64,000 nucleotides of DNA, taken from contig NZ_JAHLEL010000006.1 of assembly GCF_020131355.1 (NCBI RefSeq), forward strand, positions 372,001 through 436,000. The letters run 5' to 3'. The stretch's first letter is position 1, and every line of letters starts with the position of its first letter. The notes under the pieces are model-generated. The model had not been told where the DNA came from and did not search any database. It saw only the letters and a list, made by a program, of their open reading frames with translations. Of this stretch, positions 8,551 through 17,270 are shown one piece after another. The translations under genes and the position numbers were made by a program. Source of the stretch: Pseudonocardia sp. ICBG1293. Its GTDB lineage: Bacteria > Actinomycetota > Actinomycetes > Mycobacteriales > Pseudonocardiaceae.

Positions 8551-9522
8551 TCAGCCGATGAAGCCCTTCTGGGTCAGCCACTCGCGCGCGACGTCGCGCT
8601 CGTTCTGGCCGAAGGAGGACACCTTGCCGTTCAGGTCCAGGATGGTGTTGTAGTCCAGGGCCTGGGAGATCGGCGCCAGCACCTGCCGGACGGCCGGGTT
8701 GGCGTTGTAGACGTCGGCCTTGATGGTCGGCGCCGCGTTGTAGGTGACGTGGTAGCGCTTGTCGTCGTCGAGGACCTTCAGCTTCAGGCCGGGGATCCGG
8801 CCGTCGGTGGTGAAGACCTCGCCGAACAGGCACTTGTTGTCCGCGGTGGCCTGGTAGATCACGCCGGTGGCGAGCACCTGCGGGTTCTGGGCGGTGAAGT
8901 CGTAGGTCGACTCCAGCCCGCGCAGGCCGTCGTCACGGGAGTTGTACTCGGTCTCCACGCACATCGAGCCGGCCGGTGCCCGGCCCGACTTGATGTAGTC
9001 CGCCATCTGCGACAGCGTCGTGATGCCGAGCTCCTGCGACTTCGCCTCGGTCATGGCGAAGGCGTAGGTGTTGTTGAAGTTGGCCTTGTCCAGCCACTGG
9101 ATCTGGTTCTGCTGCAGGTCACGCTGGGCGACGAGGTCGTAGAGCTCGTTGTCGTCGGTGATCCGGCGGGTCTCCTTGAAGAAGGACGCCCAGGCGGTAC
9201 CGGTGTACTCCCAGTAGATGTTGATGTCGCCGGCCAGCAGCGCCTGGCGGGTGACGTCGGTGCCGCCGGTGTTGCACCGGTCGGTGACGTTGCCGCCCGC
9301 CGACTCGAGCGCGGCGACGGTGATCTGGCAGAGCACCAGCTGCTCGTCGAAGTTCTTGCCGCCGACGACGTAGTTCTGCCCGCTCAGGTCGCCGGCCTGG
9401 GCCAGGGAGCCGCCGGAGGCCGAGGGGCCGCTGCCGCTCAGGCCGCCACAGCCCGCGAGGGCGACGGCCGCGGCGGCGGCCATCGCCGTCAGGGCCAGAT
9501 GCCGGGATCGTCCGAACTTCAC
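8551..9522 (-). CDS. Glycine betaine/osmoprotectant ABC transporter binding lipoprotein (copy 1)
   Basis: 323 residues. Signal peptide with lipobox LAGC (Cys25), then VVGGKNFDEQLVLCQ and YWEYTGTAWASF as in the OpuAC family. Start GTG at 9522 with a GGAGG site 4 nt upstream. It binds a quaternary-amine osmolyte outside the membrane and delivers it to the two permeases encoded upstream. It shares with its downstream paralogue the ending RDVARxWLxxxGFIG and paired Cys residues that may form a disulfide. Confidence 0.93.
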   Translation of the reverse strand: MKFGRSRHLALTAMAAAAAVALAGCGGLSGSGPSASGGSLAQAGDLSGQNYVVGGKNFDEQLVLCQITVAALESAGGNVTDRCNTGGTDVTRQALLAGDINIYWEYTGTAWASFFKETRRITDDNELYDLVAQRDLQQNQIQWLDKANFNNTYAFAMTEAKSQELGITTLSQMADYIKSGRAPAGSMCVETEYNSRDDGLRGLESTYDFTAQNPQVLATGVIYQATADNKCLFGEVFTTDGRIPGLKLKVLDDDKRYHVTYNAAPTIKADVYNANPAVRQVLAPISQALDYNTILDLNGKVSSFGQNERDVAREWLTQKGFIG

Positions 9523-9577
9523 GTGTCCTCCAGGGAATGCGGTGCTGCGGGGATTCGGGGGCGAGGGGGGTCGCGCG

Positions 9578-10384
9578 TCAGCCGGCGTTGCGGCGGACGG
9601 CGTACTCGGCGAGACCGGCGAGCCAGTCCACGAGCAGGGCCAGCGCGGCCACGAAGGTCGCCGCGACGAGGGTGCCGGTGGGACGCCCGAGCTCGAGCAT
9701 TCCCTTGATCGGCTCGCCGAGACCGCCGGCGCCGACGTAGGTCGCCAGGGCCGCGGTGCCGACGTTGAGCACGAGCGCGACGCGGACGCCGGCGACCATG
9801 ACCGGCGTCGCGAGCGGGAGCTCGACGCGCAGCAGGGTCTGCCGCGCGGACATCCCGATCCCGCGGGCCGCCTCGATCAGCGACGTGTCGACCTGCTGGA
9901 GCCCGACCACGGTGTTGGTGAGCACCGGTAGCAGCGCGGCCAGGGCGAGCGCGACGACGGCGGTGGGCAGCCCCAGGCCGAGCGGGGAGAACGCGAGCAG
10001 CACGATCACACCGAACGCGGGCAGCGCCTGCATGAACCCGGTGAACGCCAGGATCGGACGCTGGATGCGGCGGGCCGCCGGGCGGCTGATCGCGATGCCG
10101 GCCGGGATCGCCACGATGATCACGACGAGGGTGGACAGCCCGGTGAGCAGCAGGTGCTCGCCGAGCCGCTGGCCGAGCGAGGCCGCGTTGATCACCGAGG
10201 CCTCGACGTCGTCGAGGCCCTGGGAGGCGGCGTAGAGCAGCACCAGCACCACACCGGCGACGGCGATGAGCGGGTTGACGACGAGCGACCGGTCCAGCCG
10301 CCGCGTCCTGCGGACGGTGGTCTCGTCGGCGGCGGCCTCGGACGGTCCCGCGGCGCCGGTCGCCTCCGGGGCGGGGGCGCTCAC
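9578..10384 (-). CDS. Osmoprotectant ABC transporter permease
   Basis: 268-residue membrane protein of the ProW/OpuBB class, with six or so hydrophobic segments after a 45-residue Ala/Glu-rich cytoplasmic N-terminus. The EAA-type loop that contacts the ATPase is at SLIEAARGIGMSARQTLLRVELPLA. It overlaps the ATPase gene by 4 nt. It probably pairs with the other permease (11447-12130) to form the channel. Confidence 0.93.
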   Translation of the reverse strand: MSAPAPEATGAAGPSEAAADETTVRRTRRLDRSLVVNPLIAVAGVVLVLLYAASQGLDDVEASVINAASLGQRLGEHLLLTGLSTLVVIIVAIPAGIAISRPAARRIQRPILAFTGFMQALPAFGVIVLLAFSPLGLGLPTAVVALALAALLPVLTNTVVGLQQVDTSLIEAARGIGMSARQTLLRVELPLATPVMVAGVRVALVLNVGTAALATYVGAGGLGEPIKGMLELGRPTGTLVAATFVAALALLVDWLAGLAEYAVRRNAG

Positions 10385-11454
10385 GAACCGGCCTTGGTCT
10401 TGAGGCCCTCGACCAGGTCACGCCACCAGAGCGCGCCCTGCAGCTTCTGCTGCTCGTCGACCACCCCGACCAGCTCGGTCTGGGAGTCGAGCATGACGTC
10501 GACGGCGTCGTAGACGGTGCCGGTGCGGGGCACCGTCACCAGCTTCGGCAGGTCCGCGGTACCCGGCAGGTAGGCCCAGCGCACCGGACGGCCCTGCGCG
10601 TCCGCCTCGTAGGTGGGCGATCCGTTGCGCGCAGCCGTGCCGTCGAGGTCGACCGACTGCAGCTCCAGGCGGGACAGCTCCAGCAGCGACAGCCGTCGTA
10701 CCGCGGCACCGGCGCCGACGAACTCGGCGACGAAGTCGTTGGCCGGGTGGGTCAGGATCGTGTCGGGCGTGTCGTACTGCTGCAGCGTGCCGCCGGGCCC
10801 GAAGACCGCGATCCGGTCGCCGAGCTTGACCGCCTCGGTGAGGTCGTGGGTGACGAAGCAGATGGTCTTGGCGATCTGCTGCTGCAGCTCCAGGAACTCG
10901 TCCTGGATGCGCTCGCGGGTGATCGGGTCGATGGCGCCGAAGGGCTCGTCCATCAGCATCACCGACGGGTCCGCGGCGAGACCGCGGGCGACGCCGACGC
11001 GCTGCTGCTGGCCGCCGGAGAGCTGGCGCGGGTAGCGGTCCCGGTAGTCCTTGGGCTCCAGCCCGACCAGGTGCAGCAGCTCGTCCACCCGGGCGGTGAT
11101 CCGGTTGCGGTCCCAGCCCAGGATCCGCGGGACGACGGCGATGTTGTCGCCGATCGTGAAGTGCGGGAACAGCCCGACCTGCTGGATGACGTAGCCGATG
11201 CGGCGGCGCAGCTCGTCGGCGTTGACGTCGGTGACGTCGTCGCCGTCGAGCAGGATCCGGCCGGTCGTGGGCTCGATGAGCCGGTTCATCATCTTCAGCG
11301 TGGTCGTCTTGCCGCAGCCCGACGGCCCGATGAACATCGAGATGGAGCCCTCGGGCACGTGCAGGTCGAGTTCCTGCACGGCCGGGGTGGTGGACTTCGG
11401 ATAGGTCTTGCTGATGCCTTCGAGAGCGATCATCGGCTTGCCGGAATCAGACAC
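10381..11454 (-). CDS. Osmoprotectant ABC transporter ATPase with C-terminal CBS region
   Basis: 357-residue ProV/OpuBA-like ATPase. Walker A GPSGCGKT at residues 43-50, signature LSGGQQQR, Walker B VMLMDEPFG and a switch His in FVTHDL. About 120 C-terminal residues (VPRTGTVYDAVDVMLDSQ region) look like a CBS-type module, which in OpuA senses ionic strength. The GTG start at 11454 overlaps the upstream permease gene by 8 nt, so the operon is tightly coupled. Confidence 0.95.
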   Translation of the reverse strand: MSDSGKPMIALEGISKTYPKSTTPAVQELDLHVPEGSISMFIGPSGCGKTTTLKMMNRLIEPTTGRILLDGDDVTDVNADELRRRIGYVIQQVGLFPHFTIGDNIAVVPRILGWDRNRITARVDELLHLVGLEPKDYRDRYPRQLSGGQQQRVGVARGLAADPSVMLMDEPFGAIDPITRERIQDEFLELQQQIAKTICFVTHDLTEAVKLGDRIAVFGPGGTLQQYDTPDTILTHPANDFVAEFVGAGAAVRRLSLLELSRLELQSVDLDGTAARNGSPTYEADAQGRPVRWAYLPGTADLPKLVTVPRTGTVYDAVDVMLDSQTELVGVVDEQQKLQGALWWRDLVEGLKTKAGS

Positions 11455-12130
11455 GGATCCCCCTCGGGGTGGTGAAGCGCTGCACGATCCAGAAGACGAC
11501 CTCGTAGACCGCAGCCACGACGAGGCAGCCGAGCGTGGCCGCCAGAACCTGGTTGAACGAGTTGACCGATCCCAGCCGTTGCAGGCCGAGGAAGAGCGAG
11601 GAGCCGAAGCCCGGGCCGTTGATGGCGCCGGCGACCACCGCGATCCCGATGATGATCAGGACGGCGACCCGGATACCGGATAGGATCACCGGCCAGGCCA
11701 GCGGGAGCTGGATGGTGAACATCCGCCGGACCGAGCCCATGCCCATGCCGCGGGCGGACTCGAGGACGGCGTCGTCCACCGAGGAGAGCCCGGCGACCAC
11801 GTTGCGCAGCACCGGGTAGATCGCGTAGATCGTCAGCGCCGTCAGCGACGGGGTGACGCCCAGCCCGAGGATCGGCTGCAGCAGACCGAACAGCGCCAGG
11901 GACGGGATCGTGAGGGCCGCGGAGAACACGATCAGCAGCGCCTCCCGGGACCCCGCGCGCACCGGCCTGCTCCACGACTCGGGGGTCAGCCGATTGGTGT
12001 GCAGCAGGGTGCCCGCCACCAACGAGATCACGACCGCGATTCCGACCGAGATCGCGACCAGCAGGAAATGCTGCTGGCCGTAGAACACCAACTGGCTCAG
12101 TTGGGTGCCGACATAGGTGAAGAAATCCAC
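11447..12130 (-). CDS. Osmoprotectant ABC transporter permease, first gene of the operon
   Basis: 227-residue permease with five to six membrane spans and an EAA-like loop (AVLESARGMGMGSVRRMFTIQLPLA). Start GTG at 12130 with GGAG 6 nt upstream. It leads a minus-strand operon: permease, ATPase, permease, receptor, receptor. It is homologous to the second permease, so the channel is a heterodimer. Confidence 0.92.
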   Translation of the reverse strand: MDFFTYVGTQLSQLVFYGQQHFLLVAISVGIAVVISLVAGTLLHTNRLTPESWSRPVRAGSREALLIVFSAALTIPSLALFGLLQPILGLGVTPSLTALTIYAIYPVLRNVVAGLSSVDDAVLESARGMGMGSVRRMFTIQLPLAWPVILSGIRVAVLIIIGIAVVAGAINGPGFGSSLFLGLQRLGSVNSFNQVLAATLGCLVVAAVYEVVFWIVQRFTTPRGIRV

Positions 12131-12539
12131 CGTGCTCCTTCCGCCCGGGGTCCGTGCCCGCCGCTCGGGGCAGGGCCACGGTCCTTCCGCACCACTCGTC
12201 GTCGGGTCCGTTCGGCGTTACACCCTCCCGAACGACGTGACCGGGAGCTCGCGGGTACCCGCCGGTGCGGTGGGTACGACCTGCGACGACCCGGTCGCCG
12301 GACGAAGCCTAGCCGCAGAACGGGGCCCCGGTCAGCCGACGGGACCGTTCCACGACGATGGCATGGCCATTCCGGAAACGTTTCGCACGCCCGTTCTCGC
12401 AGGTGGGGATGGGCGACATCGGTGGTCCCGCAACCGCGCCGGAAAACGGCGGATACGCAATCGTGACCTTCCGGGTCGGATTCGTCGCATCCCGACGACG
12501 GTCCGGACCTACCCAGGGTGAGCCGCTCGGAGCACGCTG
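12131..12539. other. Intergenic leader of the osmoprotectant operon
   Basis: 409 bp without a convincing gene. It must hold the promoter for the minus-strand transporter operon. It contains a perfect 10-bp palindrome GAAACGTTTC at 12375-12384, about 245 bp before the operon start, and it is less GC-rich than its surroundings around 12360-12480. No riboswitch fold was recognised. Confidence 0.5.
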
Positions 12540-14156
12540 TTACGGCGGGCAGACCACCGGCTGGGACGGCGCCCGGCCGTCCAGCAGGGCACGGTCGACC
12601 ACGTCGGTGACGCACGGGGTCCGCGGGTAGGCCCCGGTGCCGCTGCCCTGCCAGCGCACCAGCCGCCCGGTCGCGAGCTGCTGGGCGGTCCGCTCGGCAC
12701 CGCTCTGCGGCGAGCGGGGGTCCTGCGCGGTCCCGATCACCACGACCGGGGGCGGGGGAGTGCCCCCGGGCGCCGCGGGGGCGACCGGCCCGCCCGAGGG
12801 CCACGGCCCGCACGTCACCAGCTCCTGGGCGGCGGCCACGCCGAACAGCGGGAAGCGCTGCGCCCACTGCCCGGCCAGGTCCGCGGCCTCCCCCGGGGTG
12901 ACCCGCCCCCGGCTGTCGTTGCACCGGGTGGCCAGGGCGGCGTCGAAGCGGCCCTGGGGGCCCCCGAGCGGGGCGAGGATGCGGACCAGGCCGGCCGGGT
13001 CGCCGTCGCCGGCGGCGACCAGCGCGGACTGCAGCTCCGGCCAGCGCGCGGGCTGGGACATGACCGACCGGACCGCGCGCAGCGTCGCCCCGGCGGTGAC
13101 GGCGTCGCCGTCGCCGACGGGCAGCGCGGTGCGCGACAGCCGGAACACGAGCTCGTCGAGGTAGCCGCGCGGGTCGGGGCCCAGCGGGCAGGCGGGGGAC
13201 GCGGTGCAGGCGCCGGCGAAGGCGTCGAAGGCCCGCTCGGCGGCGGCGGTCGTGGTCTCGGTGCGGGCCGGCTCGTCGAGGGTGGGGTCGCCGGGGCCGT
13301 CGAGCACGACCCGCCCGGCGGAACCGGGGTGGGCGGCGACCCAGGCGGCCCCGGCGTCCGCGCCGTCACCGACGGCGAGCAGGTCGAGCCGGGCCGGCCC
13401 CAGCACCGCGCGCAGCGACTCCAGGTCGTCGGCGCCGCTCGCGGCCCGGTAGCTGGTCAGGGTGCCCGACAGCAGCAGGTTGCAGTCCTGCACCACCTCG
13501 CGGGCGCGCTGCAGCAGCGCCGACATGGCGGCCTCGTCGCGGCGGTCGGGGCCGGCGTCGAGCAGCGCGATGCGGGCGTCGACCGGGGCGCAGTCGAGCA
13601 GGTCCTCCCCGGCGCCACGCCGGTCCATGCCGATCACCTGGTAGCGGTCGAGCACGGCGGCGGGCAGCCGTGCGGCGAGGCTCACCGCGGCCCGGGCCGA
13701 GCCGTCGGTGCCGGTGTCACCGAGTACGACCAGCGCCGGACGCCCGTCCGGCGCCCCCGGGGTGGTGACCCGGGTCAGGCCGAGCCGGGCCGGGCCCAGT
13801 TCGGGCCGGTCCCGGTCGGCGGGGACGGTGAGCCGGGCGCAGCCGACGGACAACGCGCGCCCGGCGGGCAGCGGGGTGCCCGCGGTGGTCAGCGCGGCGA
13901 CGGTGTCGGCGGTGCAGTCGGTGAACCCGGTCGTCCGGACCGGGTCCGGGCCGGGCAGCAGGTCGGGGTCGGCGGGCGGGCCCGCGGCCGAGGTCGGGGG
14001 AGCGGCGGGCAGCTGCTCACCGCGCACCGCCACCGGCGGTCGCTGCGACGGCCCGACGGCGCATCCGGCGAGCAGCAGGGCGGCGAGCAGCAGGGCGGCG
14101 AGCAGCAGGGCGGCGAGCAGCAGGACCCCGAGCACACTCCACCGCCGCACGAGCAC
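12540..14156 (-). CDS. TAP-like alpha/beta-hydrolase-fold lipoprotein, probably catalytically dead
   Basis: 538 residues. Signal peptide with lipobox LAGC (Cys32), then an alpha/beta-hydrolase fold of the tripeptidyl-aminopeptidase (SlpD/SlpE) type: VIGMDRRGAGE oxyanion region and the TAP C-terminal block (YPRTPCVTDVVDRALLDG). The nucleophile turn, normally GxSYGTYLG, reads AVGDGADAG, so Gly stands where Ser should be. The catalytic His of the GHG motif is Thr (GTG). The Asp in GTAQDPRSP is kept. Two of three triad residues are therefore missing, which suggests a binding rather than a hydrolytic role at the cell surface. Divergence limits the alignment by eye. Confidence 0.8.
   Translation of the reverse strand: MLVRRWSVLGVLLLAALLLAALLLAALLLAGCAVGPSQRPPVAVRGEQLPAAPPTSAAGPPADPDLLPGPDPVRTTGFTDCTADTVAALTTAGTPLPAGRALSVGCARLTVPADRDRPELGPARLGLTRVTTPGAPDGRPALVVLGDTGTDGSARAAVSLAARLPAAVLDRYQVIGMDRRGAGEDLLDCAPVDARIALLDAGPDRRDEAAMSALLQRAREVVQDCNLLLSGTLTSYRAASGADDLESLRAVLGPARLDLLAVGDGADAGAAWVAAHPGSAGRVVLDGPGDPTLDEPARTETTTAAAERAFDAFAGACTASPACPLGPDPRGYLDELVFRLSRTALPVGDGDAVTAGATLRAVRSVMSQPARWPELQSALVAAGDGDPAGLVRILAPLGGPQGRFDAALATRCNDSRGRVTPGEAADLAGQWAQRFPLFGVAAAQELVTCGPWPSGGPVAPAAPGGTPPPPVVVIGTAQDPRSPQSGAERTAQQLATGRLVRWQGSGTGAYPRTPCVTDVVDRALLDGRAPSQPVVCPP
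14066..14125 (-). repeat. Four 15-bp tandem repeats inside a signal peptide
   Basis: The unit CGGCGAGCAGCAGGG (plus strand) is present four times, the last with one end change. On the coding strand each unit gives five residues (LLLAA), building the hydrophobic core of the lipoprotein signal peptide. Because the unit is a multiple of 3, slippage would lengthen or shorten the core without a frameshift. Confidence 0.9.
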
Positions 14157-14225
14157 CGATCATGCCCGGACCGGGGTGTGGCCACGGTGAGCGGCCCCCG
14201 CCGCGCCGCTCCTGCCGCCCCGCTG

Positions 14226-14978
14226 CTACCGCGCGGTCCAGCCGCCGTCCTGGGACAGCGAGGTTCCGGTGATCGACGCCGACGCCGGGCCCCAGAGCAG
14301 CGCGGCCAGCTCCGCGGTCTCGGCGGGCTCGATCAGCCGCTTCACCGCGACCGGGGTGAGCATGATCTTGGTGACGACCTCGTCCTCGGAGATGCCGTGG
14401 GTGCGGGCCTGGTCGGCGATCTGGGCCTCGACCAGCGGCGTGCGGACGTAGGCGGGGTTGATGCAGTTGCTGGTCACGCCGTGCTCGGCGCCCTCCAGCG
14501 CGGTGACCTTGGACAGTCCTTCGAGGCCGTGCTTGGCCGAGACGTAGGCCGACTTGTACGGCGAGGCCCGCAGACCGTGCGCGGAGGAGATGTTGACGAC
14601 CCGGCCCCAGCCGCGGGCGTACATGTGCGGCAGCGACCGGCGGATCAGCCGGAACGGCGACTCCAGCATCAGACGCAGGATGTGGGAGAACGTGTCCGGG
14701 TCGAACTCCTCCAGCCGCGAGACGTGCTGGCGGCCGGCGTTGTTGACCAGGATGTCGACGTCGGTGGGCAGCCGCTCCACGGCGTCGAGGTCGGACAGGT
14801 CACAGCCCAGCGGTGTGACCAGGTCGCTCTCGGCGGCCAGCGGAGCCACCCGGTCCTCGGCGAGGTCCACCGCGTAGACCCGTGCACCGTCGGCGACGAG
14901 CCTGCGGGCCACGGCGGCCCCGATCCCGCTGCCCGCCCCGGTGACGAGGGCCGTCCTGCCGTCCAGCACTGCGCTCAT
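14226..14978 (-). CDS. 3-hydroxybutyrate dehydrogenase (SDR family)
   Basis: 250-residue short-chain dehydrogenase/reductase. NAD-binding TGAGSGIG, NNAG, catalytic Ser in ISSAHG and the YxxxK pair in YVSAKHG. The C-terminal half (ITGTSLSQDGGWTAR) and overall pattern match D-3-hydroxybutyrate dehydrogenases, which interconvert 3-hydroxybutyrate and acetoacetate in ketone-body/PHB use. The start at 14978 is supported by a TACGGT box 7 nt upstream (leaderless type). Substrate assignment is by family resemblance only. Confidence 0.85.
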   Translation of the reverse strand: MSAVLDGRTALVTGAGSGIGAAVARRLVADGARVYAVDLAEDRVAPLAAESDLVTPLGCDLSDLDAVERLPTDVDILVNNAGRQHVSRLEEFDPDTFSHILRLMLESPFRLIRRSLPHMYARGWGRVVNISSAHGLRASPYKSAYVSAKHGLEGLSKVTALEGAEHGVTSNCINPAYVRTPLVEAQIADQARTHGISEDEVVTKIMLTPVAVKRLIEPAETAELAALLWGPASASITGTSLSQDGGWTAR

Positions 14979-15045
14979 GCCGACGACCGTACGGTCGCCG
15001 GTCGGCCCAGCAGATGTGAGCCGGATCACCGGCCTCGTCGGTGGG

Positions 15046-15720
15046 TCAGGAGACCCGGGGGCGGTCGTCCCGGCGGGCCGCGTCGAGCTCGAGGCGGACC
15101 GCGACGGGCAGGTCCGCCCGGCCCAGTGCGTCGCGGATGTCGGGCAGGACCTCGGCGTCCAGACGGCGGCAGATCTCGGCGACCTCGCCGTCGGCGATGT
15201 CCTCGCCGACCCACACGGTGGCGCGGACCGCGGGCGCCGAGGCACTGCCGACCGTCCGGGCCCGGGCCCGGGTCACCCCGGGCAGCGACGCGGCGCCGTC
15301 GGCCACGGCGTCGGCGGCGGCGGAGGCGCCGATCCGGATCTCGGTGTCGGGACCGCCGTCCAGGACCAGGTCGGGCCGGGTCTCCGGACGCAGCGAGCGC
15401 GCGGCCCACCACAGCCCGAGCAGCACCAGCAGCAGGCCCGCGACGCCCGCGACCACGCGGGCGGCGGTGCCGTGGGCCAGCAGGAACTGCTCGACCATCG
15501 GGTCCAGCAACGGGCGCCGGGGCCGGTTCCCGCCGAACACCCCGGCCACCAGGAGGACGGTGAGGATCCCGGCGGCGAGCAGCACCGTACCGGCCACCAC
15601 CAGCCCGGTACGGGCGCCGCCGGCGGACCGGTACTGGGCGCGGCGCGCGGTCCGCGCGGCGCGCCGGGGGTCCCCGGAGGTCGTACCGGTGCTCCCGGTC
15701 GGGGTCACGGCGTCGGCCAT
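15046..15720 (-). CDS. AmaP-like membrane anchor of the Asp23 cluster
   Basis: 224 residues. Basic N-terminus, two membrane segments (GLVVAGTVLLAAGILTVLLV and AARVVAGVAGLLLVLLGLWW), then a soluble C-terminal domain with alternating beta/alpha pattern. This is the layout of AmaP, which anchors Asp23 to the membrane in staphylococci. It is the last gene of the operon. Its ATG overlaps the upstream stop by 1 nt (TGATG). Confidence 0.75.
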   Translation of the reverse strand: MADAVTPTGSTGTTSGDPRRAARTARRAQYRSAGGARTGLVVAGTVLLAAGILTVLLVAGVFGGNRPRRPLLDPMVEQFLLAHGTAARVVAGVAGLLLVLLGLWWAARSLRPETRPDLVLDGGPDTEIRIGASAAADAVADGAASLPGVTRARARTVGSASAPAVRATVWVGEDIADGEVAEICRRLDAEVLPDIRDALGRADLPVAVRLELDAARRDDRPRVS

Positions 15721-16268
15721 CACTGCACTCCCTTCGCACCCGGCTGTTCCGGGGTGGCGCGCACGGTCAGACGCGGGCGCCGCGTCAGCGGCAGCGCGTC
15801 GAGCACCCCCGAGGCGGCGCCCCGGGCCGCCTCCCGCAGCGCGTCGGTGTCGCCACGGCCGCGGGCGTTCACCACGACCGACCGGGCGGACGCGGTCACC
15901 GACGCCGCCGTCACCGGGTCCACGGCGCGGACGCGGGAGCCGACCAGCCGGGCCAGCACCCGGGGGGCGGTGGCGACGGTGAGCCCGGGTGACGGGGAGT
16001 CGAGGGCGACGTCGTGGCGGCGGGCGAGCAGGCCGACCAGCAGCAGTACCGCGCCGACGACGATCGCCCCGACCGCGATCCAGAGCACCGGCGGTGCGGT
16101 CCACAGGGTGTTCTGGACGGTGGTGCGCCAGTCCCGCCAGGGGACGAGCAGCCCGGCCCCGGAGACCCGGCCGACCCACGCGGCCACCACCTCGGCGACG
16201 ACGAGCGCGCCGACGGCGGCCACCACCAGGCTCAGCAGGGGCGCGAGAACGCGGAGCAGGACACGCAC
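15720..16268 (-). CDS. DUF6286 membrane protein of the Asp23 cluster
   Basis: 182 residues with an N-terminal membrane span (PLLSLVVAAVGALVVAEVVA), a second span (APPVLWIAVGAIVVGAVLLLVG) and a soluble domain. The segment WRDWRTTVQNTLW between the spans fits the DUF6286 family, which accompanies Asp23 genes in actinomycetes. The function is unknown. It was probably transcribed with its neighbours from 18136 downwards. Confidence 0.75.
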   Translation of the reverse strand: MRVLLRVLAPLLSLVVAAVGALVVAEVVAAWVGRVSGAGLLVPWRDWRTTVQNTLWTAPPVLWIAVGAIVVGAVLLLVGLLARRHDVALDSPSPGLTVATAPRVLARLVGSRVRAVDPVTAASVTASARSVVVNARGRGDTDALREAARGAASGVLDALPLTRRPRLTVRATPEQPGAKGVQ

Positions 16269-16304
16269 GGTCCGGCCTCCTCTTCCGACTCGAACAGGGA
16301 CGGT

Positions 16305-16733
16305 CTACTGCACGCGCGGGGAGTCCGGGCGCGGCCGGGCGTCGTCCGGCGCGAGGGCCTCGACCTCGACGGTCAGGCCACGCAGCCGGTGCCCGGTGCT
16401 ACGGCGCAGATCGGCGTCGATCCGCTCCCGGACGTCGGCGACGGCGGCCCGCACCGACCCGGGATGGGCCAGGGTCAGCCGCAGCCGGACGTCGACCTCG
16501 CCGGCGTCGCCGGTCGCGGCACCGACGGCGGCCCCGACCGTGCCGCGCGCCGGGCCCGGCCGCCGGGTCACCCGGGCCGTCGGGCCGGACTCACCGACGT
16601 CGACACCGGCCACCCGCCGGGCGCGGTGCCGGGTCGCGGGCGCGGTGTCCGCGGCGTACTCGACGATCCGGCGCAGCACCGCCGGGTCGATCTCCAGGAC
16701 CCCGCGCTCGGCGGGGTCGGGGAGGCTGCTCAC
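16305..16733 (-). CDS. Asp23/Gls24 family envelope stress protein
   Basis: 142 residues starting GTG (MSSLPDPAERGVLEIDP). It carries the Asp23 core: a first strand (LEIDPAVLRRIVEYAA), VDVRLRLTLAHPGSVRAAVADVRERI and the closing LRGLTVEVEAL. It overlaps the DUF2273 gene by 4 nt. Asp23 proteins form a membrane-associated network linked to cell-envelope stress. Confidence 0.8.
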   Translation of the reverse strand: MSSLPDPAERGVLEIDPAVLRRIVEYAADTAPATRHRARRVAGVDVGESGPTARVTRRPGPARGTVGAAVGAATGDAGEVDVRLRLTLAHPGSVRAAVADVRERIDADLRRSTGHRLRGLTVEVEALAPDDARPRPDSPRVQ

Positions 16734-16906
16734 CGGTCGCGGCCCCGGCCGAGGCCGGACAGGTCCAGCTCGCCGTCGAGGAGCCGGCCGACGACCAGCC
16801 CGATGATGCCGAGCACCAGCGTGATGACGAAGGCCAGGAAGCCGCCGGTGGCGCCGGCGACGCCCAGCAGGAGGCCTGCGAGCAGGCCGGTCTGGGTGGC
16901 GTTCAT
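16730..16906 (-). CDS. DUF2273-type small membrane protein
   Basis: 58 residues. Translation from the ATG at 16906 gives MNATQTGLLAGLLLGVAGA, followed by a second hydrophobic segment (FLAFVITLVLGIIGLVVG) and a charged tail ending GRGRDR. Two spans joined by a Gly-rich turn are typical of the DUF2273 proteins found beside Asp23/Gls24 genes. Overlaps on both sides (its start with the stop of the J-domain gene, its stop with the next GTG) show it belongs to the operon. Confidence 0.8.
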   Translation of the reverse strand: MNATQTGLLAGLLLGVAGATGGFLAFVITLVLGIIGLVVGRLLDGELDLSGLGRGRDR

Positions 16907-17250
16907 GAGAGGTCCTCTCCGGGACGGGTGGTGCGGGGGTCGAACCAGCCGGGCCGGTCGACCCGGGGGTGCGTGCGACGCCGGACGGTGCGGATCAGGG
17001 CGACCAGGACCCGGGTCGGCAGCGGCAGGTCGCGCACGATCTCGATCGGGGCGTCGTAGCGGCGGTCGTCGGGGTCGGGCGCGCGGTCGCCGTGCGGGTC
17101 GGCGGCCAGCGCGCGGAACCGGGCCAGCCCGGCGCGGAAGACCTCCGGGTCACCGCCGCGGTCGGGGTGGTGGGTGCGGACGAACGAGCGGTAGGCCGAC
17201 CGCTGCGCGGGGGTCAGGCCCCCGTGCCCGCCGGGATCCGGCTCGTCCAT
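16903..17250 (-). CDS. J-domain protein in the Asp23 operon
   Basis: 115 residues. The N-terminal half has the J-domain pattern LTPAQRSAYRSFVRTHHPDRGGDPEVF with the HPD tripeptide that stimulates DnaK ATPase. No Gly/Phe or zinc region follows, so this is a truncated type III J protein. The C-terminal half is basic and ends GWFDPRTTRPGEDLS. Being inside an Asp23 operon suggests a chaperone link to the envelope network. That link is inference. Confidence 0.75.
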   Translation of the reverse strand: MDEPDPGGHGGLTPAQRSAYRSFVRTHHPDRGGDPEVFRAGLARFRALAADPHGDRAPDPDDRRYDAPIEIVRDLPLPTRVLVALIRTVRRRTHPRVDRPGWFDPRTTRPGEDLS

Positions 17251-17270
17251 CCGTCGCCACCTCCACCACC

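Noticed and set aside
12375..12384. GAAACGTTTC as an operator of the osmoprotectant operon
   Set aside because: A single 10-bp palindrome 245 bp from the start with no second copy is too weak to call a regulatory site. It is only mentioned in the intergenic entry.
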